Of a DNA stretch of 62,849 nt, positions 8,282 through 16,481 are shown piece after piece. The notes below the pieces were generated by a model. That model was not told where the DNA came from and made no database searches. It worked only from the letters and a program-made list of their open reading frames with translations. Location: the NCBI GenBank assembly GCA_903837355.1, contig CAILUI010000219.1, positions 1 to 62,849 on the forward strand. The letters are read 5' to 3'. The DNA is from an uncultured Victivallales bacterium. GTDB taxonomy: Bacteria; Verrucomicrobiota; Lentisphaeria; Oligosphaerales; JAFGRS01. A program made the position numbers and the translations under genes. The first letter of the stretch is position 1. The number at the start of each line of letters is the position of its first letter.

Positions 8282-8411
8282 TCCGAATGCCCCCAACCGA
8301 GAACGAAGAGGCCCATAGGACCGCGTAAACGCGGGACTACGAACCGGACCCCGACAGACGCCTCTGGGTTTGTAGTCCCGCCTTCAGGCGGTCTAGTTGG
8401 GGGGCGTTCGG
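8282..8411. repeat. Nested inverted-repeat element (REP/MITE-like)
   Basis: Two 22-base arms, 8319-8340 and 8372-8393, are inverted copies with a few mismatches (core GCGGGACTAC / GTAGTCCCGC). Outside them a second, imperfect pair (around CCGAATGCCCCCAAC at 8283-8297 and GTTGGGGGGCGTTCGG at 8396-8411) pairs as well, giving a palindromic unit of about 130 bases. It fills the divergent gap between the GH42-like and fucosidase genes and resembles dispersed REP/MITE elements. Copies elsewhere in the genome cannot be checked here. Confidence 0.7.
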
Positions 8412-8466
8412 GTCAGTCCCAGACGGTAACACTGTACCACCTAAGCGCGGAGAAGGGACAGGTCCC

Positions 8467-10179
8467 ATGAAACACATCGCCCGAGTGGTTGCCGGCTGCT
8501 GCCTGGCGGTCGCAGCGCTGTCGGCTGGCGAGGCGATGCCCGCGGCGCCGCCGCGCCCCTACCCAGAGCGCCTCCAATGGTGGGCGGAGGCGCGCTTCGG
8601 CGTCTTCATCCATTGGGGGCCGGTGAGCCTCAAGGAGACTGAGATCAGTTGGTCGCGTGCCAACACCAACCCCGCCTGCCCGAACCAGGGACCGATCCCC
8701 GCAGCGGTCTACGATAGTCTCTATAAAGAATTCAATCCCAGCAAATTCAATGCTGAACAGTGGGTGAACACTGTCGCCGCCGCAGGGGCCAGATACATGG
8801 TCCTGACGGCCAAGCACTGCGACGGCTTTCTGCTCTGGCACTCGCAGGCCAGCGACTACAGCATCGCGGCGACGCCATTCCAGCGCGACATCGGCGCGGA
8901 ACTGGCGACGGCAGCGCGGGCGCGCGGGACCCGGCTCGGCTGGTATTTCTCGCCGATGGACTGGCGCGATCCCGACTTCCGCAGCGAGCGCAACGCCGCC
9001 TTCCTGGGACGGATGCAGGCCGAGCTCCGCGAGTTGCTGAGCCTCTACGGCCCGATCGCCGTGCTGTGGTTCGACTGGGACGGGCTGCCGCCGCTGTACG
9101 ACCAGGAGCGCACCTACGGCATCGTCAAGAGCCTGCAGCCGCAGGCGATCATCAACAATCGGCTCGACCTGGGTCCGGGCAACAACGACCGCCAGATCCT
9201 CTCGCCGCACGCCGAGTACTACACGCCGGAGCAGTCCGTGGGTGCCTACGATGACCAGCGACCGTGGGAGTCGTGCATGACCACCTCGCGGCGGGGCCAG
9301 TGGGCCTGGGGCGGTACGCAGGACGGGGTGAAGCCGCTCGCGGACTGCCTGGGCATGCTGATCCGCTGCGCCGGCGGCGATGGCAACCTGCTCCTCAACA
9401 TCGGCCCGATGCCCAGCGGCGAGATCGCCCCGGAGCAGGCGAAACTGCTGCAGGAAATGGGGGCCTGGCTGGCGGCGAACGGCGAGAGCATCTACGGCAC
9501 GCGGGGTGGGCCCTTCAAGCCTGGCGATTACGGCGTTTCCACCCGCAAAGGCAACACGGTCTACCTCCACGTTCTGGAATGGCTCACGGACCCGCTGCTG
9601 CTGCCGGCCCTCCCGGCGACGGTGGTCCGCAGCCGCGTGCTGGGCGGTGGCGACGCCGAGGTCCGCCAGACCGCCGCGGGGCTGGAAGTCCGCGTCCGCG
9701 CCAGCGCCCGTCAGCCCCTGGATACCGTCGTGGCGCTCGAGCTTGACCGCCCGGCCCTCGGCCTCGCCGCGATCGCGGTACCGGTGCCGGTGTCGCTGAC
9801 CACCGGGGCCACGGCGACCGCCTCCAACACCTACCAGCAACAGCCGCAGTACGGCCCGGACAAAGCCGTGGACGGAAACGGCGAGACCCGCTGGGCCACC
9901 GACGCCGGCACGACCGCAGCCTGGCTGGAGGTCGATCTCGGCCGGACCGTGGCCTTCAGCCGCACCGTCATCCGCCAGGCGTTTCCGGAGCTCAAGCGGG
10001 TCCGCACGTTCGCGCTCGAGTACTGGCAGGACGGACAGTGGAAAGCCTGCTACCGCGGCAAGGATCTCGGGCCGACCCTGGCCGCGAGCTTCGACCCCGT
10101 CAGCGCCCAGCGGGTACGCCTGAACATCACCGAGGCCAGCGATGGCCCGACCCTCTGGGAGTTCCAGCTCTTCAAGTGA
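8467..10179 (+). CDS. GH29 alpha-L-fucosidase with C-terminal F5/8 type C (CBM32-like) domain
   Basis: The protein has 570 residues with a signal peptide (first about 20 residues), so it is exported. The GH29 barrel is recognisable from RLQWWAEARFGVFIHWGPVS, then MVLTAKHCDGFLLW, RLGWYFSPMDW and VLWFDWDGLPP, the last holding the probable nucleophile Asp, then GNLLLNIGPMPSGEI. A beta-sandwich follows, then a discoidin/F5-8C domain (about 435-570: ATASNTYQQQPQYGPDKAVD, TRWATDAG, LEVDLGR, LWEFQLF) likely to bind galactose- or fucose-type sugars. GH29 enzymes release alpha-linked L-fucose with retention. It is divergent from the GH42-like lipoprotein gene; its stop is 9 bases from the end of an opposing gene remnant. 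The family is secure; the linkage is not. Confidence 0.93.
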   Translation: MKHIARVVAGCCLAVAALSAGEAMPAAPPRPYPERLQWWAEARFGVFIHWGPVSLKETEISWSRANTNPACPNQGPIPAAVYDSLYKEFNPSKFNAEQWVNTVAAAGARYMVLTAKHCDGFLLWHSQASDYSIAATPFQRDIGAELATAARARGTRLGWYFSPMDWRDPDFRSERNAAFLGRMQAELRELLSLYGPIAVLWFDWDGLPPLYDQERTYGIVKSLQPQAIINNRLDLGPGNNDRQILSPHAEYYTPEQSVGAYDDQRPWESCMTTSRRGQWAWGGTQDGVKPLADCLGMLIRCAGGDGNLLLNIGPMPSGEIAPEQAKLLQEMGAWLAANGESIYGTRGGPFKPGDYGVSTRKGNTVYLHVLEWLTDPLLLPALPATVVRSRVLGGGDAEVRQTAAGLEVRVRASARQPLDTVVALELDRPALGLAAIAVPVPVSLTTGATATASNTYQQQPQYGPDKAVDGNGETRWATDAGTTAAWLEVDLGRTVAFSRTVIRQAFPELKRVRTFALEYWQDGQWKACYRGKDLGPTLAASFDPVSAQRVRLNITEASDGPTLWEFQLFK

Positions 10180-10188
10180 AGTCGGCGC

Positions 10189-10760
10189 TCAGTCTTCCTT
10201 GGCCGGGCGGCCCTTCGCGGCGGACTCCTGGGCATAGAAGGCGCGGACCGCCGCGACGTTCGGCAGGCGGCTGAGGAGGTCGCGCGCTGGCGTCAGCCGC
10301 ACCAGGGGAACGTTGTACAGCTTGCCGACAGCGAGCGGATCGAACCCCACCGCCAGCACCTGGGATGGGAGCTGTGCCTGGTCCCGCGACACCGAGGTGC
10401 CGAAGGCGGCCTGCAGCCAGGGGAAGACGTCACGGCCGGCCGCGATGCTCCAGAGCCAGGCCGAGGTATGCGGGGTCCAGCGGGCCCCCTCCTGGTTCAG
10501 CACCGCGGCCTTGAGCAGGTTGTAGTTCCGCCAGATCTCCTCGCCGTACTCCCGGATCATCAGGTCAATGAAGAGGTAGTACTTCTGGTTGTATGGACCT
10601 GCCAGTCGTCCTTGAGCGCGGGCGGCACGTCCACCGCGGCGCCCTGGGGCACCAGGAAGCCGCTGCCGACGCAGGCCAGGTACTTGAGCTGGAAGAGGAC
10701 CCCGTCGGGCACGTAGTTCACGTCGCGGGGGTTGCCACCGGGCACGCCGGCGAGATAGAC
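10189..10760 (-). pseudogene. Frameshifted, 5'-truncated gene remnant
   Basis: Two minus-strand reading frames join into one protein-like sequence if a single frameshift is allowed near 10590-10600. The upstream part reads VYLAGVPGGNPRDVNYVPDG...ALKDDWQV and the downstream part GPYNQKYYLFIDLMIREYGE then EIWRNYNLLKAAVL. The second part reads naturally upstream of the only available ATG (10560), which shows that the small open frame starting there is not a complete gene. The 5' side is closed by an in-frame TAG (10761-10763) and there is no start with a ribosome site. The family was not recognised. It could be a decayed secreted protein or peptidase, or a sequencing error in a real gene. Confidence 0.55.
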
Positions 10761-10796
10761 CTAATATCCCTTAGCTTCGCAACGCCTGCGACCCCG

Positions 10797-10825
10797 TTGC
10801 CGAGGCGGCGATGGGGCCCTATACT
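10797..10825 (+). promoter_or_regulatory. Putative sigma70-type promoter for the URO-D/glycosidase operon
   Basis: TTGCCG (10797-10802) and TATACT (10820-10825) are separated by 17 bases, a near-consensus arrangement unusual in this GC-rich sequence. It lies about 120 bases upstream of the first URO-D-like start codon, leaving a long leader with no recognised structure. Confidence 0.5.
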
Positions 10826-10945
10826 TCAGGCCATGAGTGCCCTCGGCTCGGCATCGCGGAGCTGAGGTCCTGGCGAGGTGCGGGCGGAGCGTGCTCCGGC
10901 TTCGGGCAGGGCACTGCGTGCGCCGGCGGTAACAAGGGCCATGAC

Positions 10946-12076
10946 ATGACCTCCAGAGAGCGCCTCCAGTGTGTCCTGCAAGGCCGGATCCCCGACTGCG
11001 TGCCGGTCTGCCCAGACATCTCCAACATGGTCCCGGCCCGGCTCACCGGACGTCCATTCTGGGACATCTACCTGTACAACAACCCGCACCTGATGGATGC
11101 GTACGTGGATGCAGCGCACCACTTCGGCTTCGACTCGGTGATGGACCTCTTCCCGCTGACCTTCCCCGAGGAGACCGCCGGCGCCCTGCCCTGGCAGCGG
11201 TTCATCGTGAAGCGGACCCCCAGCGCCATCATCACCCAGAGCAGCTATGTGGATGGCGGCCGCCGTGTCTGGAGCCCCAACGTCGACGTCTATCCGGTCG
11301 CCGACCCGCCCACGTACGGGGTTCCGTGCGCGAAGGTCGAGCTGCCGACGGAGCCGACCTGGTTCGAGCCCGTCGAGGGCGTGCGGCCCTTCGACGCCGG
11401 ACCCACCGGCTTCGCCAGGATCAAAGAGCGGATGGGCGACCGGGGGGTGGTCGGAGTCTACGTCACCTCCTCCTCCGCCCTGGGCTCCCCGGATGCCATC
11501 TATCACTACATGGATAACCCTGACCAGCACGCGCAATGGGCCGCGGACCGCGTGCGCCGGGCCGAGGAGCGCTTCGCGCGGGTGCAGACGATGGCGGCCA
11601 AACCGGACTTTATTGCGGTGGGGGGCTCGGGGACCCTGGTCTTCCAGACCGTGGAGATCTTCCGCCAGTTGGCCCTGCCGGGGGTGAAGCGCGCCATCGA
11701 ACTGGCCACTGCCGCGGGGTTGCCGACCCACATCCACTCCTGCGGGCCCGAGCGCGAGCTCGTCAAGGTGATGGCCGAGGAAACGAGCCTGAGTGTGATC
11801 GACCCGCTGGAGATCCCGCCCATGGGCGACTGCAACCTGGCAGAGTTGAAGCGGCTCTGGGGGGACCGGATCACGCTCAAGGGCAACCTGCACACGACCG
11901 CGGTGATGTTGCGCGGCACTGTGGATGACGTCGTCAGGGCCGCGAAACAGGCCATCGACGATGCCGCGGCCGGCGGACGTTTCATCCTCTCCACCGGCGA
12001 CCAGTGCGGCCGCGACACGCCGGACGCGAACATCCGCGCCATGATCGAGACCGCACGCACCTACGGCCGTTACTGA
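10946..12076 (+). CDS. MtaA/URO-D superfamily protein (methyltransferase-like), copy 1
   Basis: This 376-residue protein has the uroporphyrinogen-decarboxylase barrel in its methylcobamide:CoM methyltransferase (MtaA/CmuA-like) form. The start motif MTSRERLQCVLQGRIPDCVP is typical. The zinc-site residues are visible as His264-x-Cys266 in THIHSCG and Cys354 in TGDQCGRDTP, where MtaA/MtbA enzymes place H-x-C and C. True HemE lacks this motif, so a haem role is unlikely. The start at 10946 is chosen because family members begin with this motif; the longer upstream frame has no homologous look. It is first in a three-gene operon with another URO-D-like protein and a beta-propeller glycosidase. 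A methyl-transfer role is inferred; the corrinoid partner is not in the window. Confidence 0.82.
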   Translation: MTSRERLQCVLQGRIPDCVPVCPDISNMVPARLTGRPFWDIYLYNNPHLMDAYVDAAHHFGFDSVMDLFPLTFPEETAGALPWQRFIVKRTPSAIITQSSYVDGGRRVWSPNVDVYPVADPPTYGVPCAKVELPTEPTWFEPVEGVRPFDAGPTGFARIKERMGDRGVVGVYVTSSSALGSPDAIYHYMDNPDQHAQWAADRVRRAEERFARVQTMAAKPDFIAVGGSGTLVFQTVEIFRQLALPGVKRAIELATAAGLPTHIHSCGPERELVKVMAEETSLSVIDPLEIPPMGDCNLAELKRLWGDRITLKGNLHTTAVMLRGTVDDVVRAAKQAIDDAAAGGRFILSTGDQCGRDTPDANIRAMIETARTYGRY

Positions 12077-12103
12077 GCCGGCCGGTACAGGAGACCCGCT
12101 GCA

Positions 12104-13105
12104 ATGGACTCCCGCGAGCTTGTGCTGCGTGCCCTCGAATTCCGCGGGCCGCCCCGCCTGCCGATGAACTACGGCAACCGTGACCTGGAGTGCTCCGACG
12201 TCGCCACGGTCGGGATCGCGGCCGCGCGGGGCTTCACGCCGCGGCAGCCCGGCGAGACCGAGTGGGGCTACGTCTGGAACACTCTCGACGGCACCCTGGG
12301 ACAACCGCACAGCCATCCCCTGGCGGACTGGCGCTGCCTCGACCGTTACTGCCCGCCCGACCCGTCCGGCCCAGAGCGCACCGCGCATCTGCCCAGCCAA
12401 CTGGCGGCGAACCGGGACCGGTTCATTAAAGCCAATATGGGCATCACTGGCTTCAACCAAGCCACTTTCCTGCGCGGTTTCGAAGCCTTCCTCGACGATC
12501 TGGTGAGCGCCCCGGAACGGGCCGAGCGGGTCCTCGATCTGGTGTTCGACTTCGAAGCCGGGATCATCAGCCAGTACTGCGCCCTGCCGCTGGACGCGGT
12601 GCAGTTCTACGACGATTGGGGAACCCAGCAGGGCCTGATGATCTCCCCGGCGCTCTGGCGCCGGGTCTTCCGACCACGCTATGCCGAACAGTTCGCCCGC
12701 TTGCATGCGGCCGGCAAGAAGGTCTGGTTCCACTCCTGCGGCCATGTCCATGCCATCCTCGGCGACCTGATCGAGATCGGGGTGGACGTGCTGGAGCTGC
12801 TCCAGCCGGAGGTCATGGGCATGGAACGCCTGGCGGCGGACTTCGGCGGCAGGGTCTGCTTCTGCTGCTCAGTGGACCACCAACGCGTGGCCCTTTCCGG
12901 AACCCGGGACGACATCCGGCGCTACGCAGACCGGCTCTGCGACCAGCTCGGCGCTTTTGACGGCGGCTTCATCGCCTGCATCGAAGACTACAGCATCATG
13001 GGCATGACGGACCAGTCCTACCAGTGGCTCCGTGAGGCCTTCGGCTCCCTCGCCCCGGGCGTGTCACGGCCGCTGCCCTGTCGGCGCGCCGTGCCGCCCG
13101 CGTGA
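12104..13105 (+). CDS. MtaA/URO-D superfamily protein, copy 2
   Basis: This 333-residue URO-D-fold protein has His210-x-Cys212 (VWFHSCGHV) and a Cys at 292 (GGFIACIEDY), matching the three-ligand zinc pattern of the methyltransferase branch. DAVQFYDDWGTQQGLMISP and VDVLELLQPEVMGMERLAAD are typical URO-D barrel segments. It is shorter than copy 1 and differs widely from it, so it is not a recent duplication. AGGAGA lies 10 bases before the ATG and the gene follows copy 1 by 27 bases, so they are co-transcribed. The two may act on the same small molecule in sequence or as a heteromer; this is inference. Substrate unknown. Confidence 0.8.
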   Translation: MDSRELVLRALEFRGPPRLPMNYGNRDLECSDVATVGIAAARGFTPRQPGETEWGYVWNTLDGTLGQPHSHPLADWRCLDRYCPPDPSGPERTAHLPSQLAANRDRFIKANMGITGFNQATFLRGFEAFLDDLVSAPERAERVLDLVFDFEAGIISQYCALPLDAVQFYDDWGTQQGLMISPALWRRVFRPRYAEQFARLHAAGKKVWFHSCGHVHAILGDLIEIGVDVLELLQPEVMGMERLAADFGGRVCFCCSVDHQRVALSGTRDDIRRYADRLCDQLGAFDGGFIACIEDYSIMGMTDQSYQWLREAFGSLAPGVSRPLPCRRAVPPA

Positions 13106-13162
13106 AACACGGCGTGCACGGGGAATCGGGGCTCATCCCAGTGATCAGCCAGGGGGACGACC

Positions 13163-14767
13163 ATGTTCGTGTCGCCCGTGTCCAGAACCGAGCTGCCGCA
13201 GAAGAAGGCCTGGGACAACCTCGTTGTCTATGACGCGGGCTGCTTCTACGCCTTCTTCGCCACCGGCTATGATTACGGCGACGGCAAGGGCGTCGCCATC
13301 TCGATGCTCGACGTGGCCCGCTCCGGCGATGGAGTGCACTGGGAGTTCATCGCCCGCGACCAGTGCCGGGTCGAGGGCGCGCACGCCGGCTACGGCGTCA
13401 AGAAGATCGGTGCCTACGTCTACTACTACCCGACCTGCTCGGACCATGGCAGGACCGAAACGGTACACTTCAAGATCTTCCGTACGAAGGACTTCATTGA
13501 CTGGGAATACCTTGGTACGCAATACGATGTGTACCGTGATCCGCGCTACTACCGGGAGCGCTGGGAAGAGATGATGATCCTGGACGACGTGGATGCTGAC
13601 GGGCGTCCGGTCCTGTATGGCTACCTCTCCAGCGAGAACCTCCCTGAGTACCCGCCGAGTGCCGCCATGCTCAGGAGCTACGACGGCATCCGCTGGGACG
13701 TCCTGCCGCCGGTGCAGATCGACTGGGGCGAGACGCCGGCGCAGCACGGCGAGCTCAACTTCGTGTTCAAGCTGGACGGCAGGTACTACTTCTCCAACAC
13801 CTTCCGGGCCTACATGGACAGTTACGGCTTCGCCGCCTACACCTTCGTCGGCGACAGCCCGTTCGGCCCCTTCAAGCCAGACCTGGAGCGCTTCCGGCTC
13901 TGCGGCAACTCGCGGCGGGAAGTGACCTGGTTCTCGCATCAGACGCCGCTGCCGGACGGCAGCCTCCTGGCCGCCCTCTGGCTCAGCCATGACCGGCCCC
14001 CCGAGATCCCCTCGCTGAGCTTCGCCATCGGGGCGCTGAAGCGCTACGTCACCCGGGACGGGCACCTGCGTCTCGCCTACTGGGAGGGCACCGAGGCGGC
14101 CAAGGGCACCGAGGTCACCGACCACGCCGTGGAGATCGTGCAGCCGCGCGAACTGGCCGAGCACCCGCGGGACGCCCTCGTCGCCGGGGCCGGCGCCCTG
14201 GAGATCAGCGCCGACCGCAATGGCGTCATCGCCTTGTTCTGCCGCGCCTTCGATCGCGAGCGGGGTTTCATCGTGGAGGGCGAACTGACCGCCTGGGAAA
14301 GCCGGACGGCGATCGAGACCCACCACCATGCCGCCGCAGCCGGCTTCTACCTCGAGGCGACCCCCGGCGCCGGCATCGCCATGCTCCCGGATACCCTCGG
14401 CGTGACCCGCAGCGGTAGCCTGAGGTACGCGGACCGGCGGATCACCGATCGCGATGCCTATGCGCAGATCGGTCTGGTGCAGGCGCGCGCCGGGGTCTTT
14501 GACGGCACCCTGGCCTTCGATCCAGAGGACACGGTGGGACCCTTCGGACACGCCGCCTACTGCGGCATCCGGCACGGGCGGAAGCACGGCTTCAAGCTGC
14601 TGGCGCGCGGCGACTACTTCGAGCTCTACATCGATGGGCTCTACGTTCAGACCTATCTGCTGCCGGAGCCGCAGGCGGGGGCAAAACTCCTCCGCGTCGG
14701 GGTCTGCGTGCTCGACGGCAAATGCCGGATCGAGAACCTCAGGATCTTCGAGATGAGTTTCCCCTGA
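13163..14767 (+). CDS. Putative five-bladed beta-propeller glycosidase (GH32/GH43-like)
   Basis: The protein has 534 residues and no signal peptide. The first about 330 residues contain repeated blades of a GH32/GH43/GH68-type propeller: LVVYDAGCFYAFFATGYDYG, ARSGDGVHWEFIARDQ, FRTKDFIDWEYLG, LRSYDGIRWDVLPP and DGRYYFSNTFRAYMDSYG. The remainder forms a beta-sandwich like the GH32 C-terminal module (GFIVEGELTAWES, FKLLARGDYFELYIDGLYVQ). A GGGGGA site lies just before the ATG. It is the last gene of the URO-D operon, 57 bases after copy 2, suggesting intracellular processing of an imported saccharide. Catalytic acids cannot be fixed with confidence, so it may be a phosphorylase or a non-catalytic relative. 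Confidence 0.65.
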   Translation: MFVSPVSRTELPQKKAWDNLVVYDAGCFYAFFATGYDYGDGKGVAISMLDVARSGDGVHWEFIARDQCRVEGAHAGYGVKKIGAYVYYYPTCSDHGRTETVHFKIFRTKDFIDWEYLGTQYDVYRDPRYYRERWEEMMILDDVDADGRPVLYGYLSSENLPEYPPSAAMLRSYDGIRWDVLPPVQIDWGETPAQHGELNFVFKLDGRYYFSNTFRAYMDSYGFAAYTFVGDSPFGPFKPDLERFRLCGNSRREVTWFSHQTPLPDGSLLAALWLSHDRPPEIPSLSFAIGALKRYVTRDGHLRLAYWEGTEAAKGTEVTDHAVEIVQPRELAEHPRDALVAGAGALEISADRNGVIALFCRAFDRERGFIVEGELTAWESRTAIETHHHAAAAGFYLEATPGAGIAMLPDTLGVTRSGSLRYADRRITDRDAYAQIGLVQARAGVFDGTLAFDPEDTVGPFGHAAYCGIRHGRKHGFKLLARGDYFELYIDGLYVQTYLLPEPQAGAKLLRVGVCVLDGKCRIENLRIFEMSFP

Positions 14768-14780
14768 GCCGGCGCTGCGC

Positions 14781-14817
14781 CCGGGCCGGGGCCTGTTGGA
14801 CACGGGAACCGGCCCGG
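14781..14817. terminator. Hairpin between converging operons
   Basis: CCGGGCCGG (14781-14789) pairs perfectly with CCGGCCCGG (14809-14817), between the stop of the propeller gene and the stop of the opposing beta-helix gene. There is no T-run, as is common in very GC-rich genomes. It probably terminates transcription from both sides. Confidence 0.5.
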
Positions 14818-14855
14818 ATGCACGCCACCGCCAGGCACGTGGCGACGGCGCCGCG

Positions 14856-16481
14856 CTAGCGGTACTCCACCGTGACCTGTCCCTGTTTCAGGAGGCCGTT
14901 GGGCCAGTCGGCATCGCTGCGCAGACGCTTACCGTTGACGGTGACGTTGTCGAGGATGATGTGGATCGTGCCTTCCTTCTCGGTGCGCAGGCGGGAACGC
15001 ATCGGCCCGTCCTTGAGGTCCGCCATCGCGGGCCCCCAGTAGGTGCCCTTCTCAGTGCCCGTGATCTCCACATTCCGGAAGGCGAGCTCGACGGGGCGGA
15101 GCCGGATCTCGCCGGCGGGGCGGCTGGCCCAGGGGGAGGGGCGATCCCAGTTGTCGATGGCGAGGACGTTGAGCACGTCACCCCAGACTTTGAGGTTCTC
15201 AATGCGGCACGCGGTGAAGGTCGTCCCGGTCGAGGCGGCGAGACCGAACAAGCCGCGGTCCAGGATCTGGATGCTGGTGCGGTCAACGATCACCCAGTTG
15301 TCGGCGAACACATGGCCGTGGGTGGCATACGAGTAGCCGTAGCCGAGCTGAACCAGCGCCGAGTTGTCCTGTTTCCAGATCACGCAGTTCCGGGTCTCGG
15401 AAACCGGGGCCATCCAGCAGAAGACGTCGTCCTCCACCTTGAAGAAGCAGTCGAGGATCTTGTGGTCGGCGCCGGCGACAATGCCGTTGTTGTTGTACAG
15501 GTCCGACATCAGTTTGAGGTTCTGGAAACGCGTGCCGGCGCCGTGGGTCCGCACCATGTAGAACGGGGACTCGATGATGGTGATGCCCTCGAGGCGCGCA
15601 CCGCTGCCCGTGGCGTCGCCGAAGATCGTGGCCCACTGGTCGCGGTACATCTGATCGTGGTTGAGGTCCCAGGCGTTCGCTTTGCCCGCCGCTTTCTCGG
15701 CCAGCGCCGATTGGACCCTCTCGAGCATGAGCTTACGGTCGCTGAGAATCCCCCGCCCCAGGATGCTGACCCCGGCCCCCTCGTAGTGGAGCGACCCCCG
15801 CACCAGCGCGCCGCCCGCCAGATAGACGGTCTCCCCGGCCCTGACCCGATACTGGAAGCCGATGTCGTGGACTCCGGGCGCGAAGTAGTGGACCCCGGGC
15901 GCGTCGGGGCTTGGCACGTCGGTCTCGGGCGGATTGGCGAAGATGAAAAGCGGGTGCTCGAAGTCGTGGCGCTCCGCGCCCTTGACCTTGACCATGACGT
16001 AGTACTGCCCTGGCCTCGTGATCTCCAGCCGGATGCTGCCAGCGACCAGTGACGCCGACACGCCGGGGGGATCAGGTCGCACCTCCACCCCGACCGCCTC
16101 CACGTTCAGCGGCGCGATCACGACGATGGCCTTGCCTGAGAAGGAGAAAGTGACCCAGTTGTTCTCCATGGGGAAGAACTGCGCCGTCCAGGGCTCGGGA
16201 TACTCGCGGTGCCAGATCGACCGGGCACGATAGCAGAACGCCTCCCGGACCTCGCTGCCCTGTTCCAGGCTCACCCGGTAGTGCTCGGAGCGGTAGTCCT
16301 CCTGACCCGGTGCGGGGTAGACCCAGACCCGCGGCTCCGCGTCGGGGACGCGCTCGGCGCCGTGGGCGCCGGCACCCAGACCCAGGGCGACCGCCAGGAC
16401 GGCGGCCCGCTGAACCCGCCGGGTGCGGCTCAGTGGGCCAGCAGCGTCGCCAGGGCACCGATCGACTCGCCGTGTAGCCAT
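14856..16481 (-). CDS. Secreted right-handed beta-helix protein (polygalacturonase/GH28-like)
   Basis: This 541-residue protein has a twin-arginine-containing n-region and a hydrophobic signal (VQRAAVLAVALGLGAGAHG). An N-terminal beta domain (RVWVYPAPGQEDY) is followed by a parallel beta-helix: APGVHDIGFQYRVRAGETVY, LAGGALVRGSLHYEGAGVSI, LGRGILSDRKLM, GITIIESPFYMVRTHGAG, FQNLKLMSDLYNNNGI, ILDCFFKVEDDVFCW. The Asp pair in KVEDDVF matches the catalytic-region style of GH28 and related glycosidases. The start at 16481 has GGAGGG 9 bases upstream; an open frame continues further but only shadows the neighbouring gene. It overlaps the end of that gene by 52 bases. Target: an acidic or branched polysaccharide, inferred. 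Confidence 0.72.
   Translation of the reverse strand: MATRRVDRCPGDAAGPLSRTRRVQRAAVLAVALGLGAGAHGAERVPDAEPRVWVYPAPGQEDYRSEHYRVSLEQGSEVREAFCYRARSIWHREYPEPWTAQFFPMENNWVTFSFSGKAIVVIAPLNVEAVGVEVRPDPPGVSASLVAGSIRLEITRPGQYYVMVKVKGAERHDFEHPLFIFANPPETDVPSPDAPGVHYFAPGVHDIGFQYRVRAGETVYLAGGALVRGSLHYEGAGVSILGRGILSDRKLMLERVQSALAEKAAGKANAWDLNHDQMYRDQWATIFGDATGSGARLEGITIIESPFYMVRTHGAGTRFQNLKLMSDLYNNNGIVAGADHKILDCFFKVEDDVFCWMAPVSETRNCVIWKQDNSALVQLGYGYSYATHGHVFADNWVIVDRTSIQILDRGLFGLAASTGTTFTACRIENLKVWGDVLNVLAIDNWDRPSPWASRPAGEIRLRPVELAFRNVEITGTEKGTYWGPAMADLKDGPMRSRLRTEKEGTIHIILDNVTVNGKRLRSDADWPNGLLKQGQVTVEYR

Noticed and set aside
10946..12076. Haem-biosynthesis uroporphyrinogen decarboxylase (HemE)
   Set aside because: The H-x-C-G and distal Cys zinc pattern belongs to the methyltransferase branch, and three diverged copies lie in a glycan locus.
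10826..12751. Long minus-strand open frame antisense to the URO-D-like genes
   Set aside because: No recognisable motif or signal, and it runs across two real genes and a promoter.
13145..14803. Minus-strand frame opposite the propeller glycosidase
   Set aside because: Composition and lack of motifs mark it as a shadow; the plus strand has coherent propeller blades.
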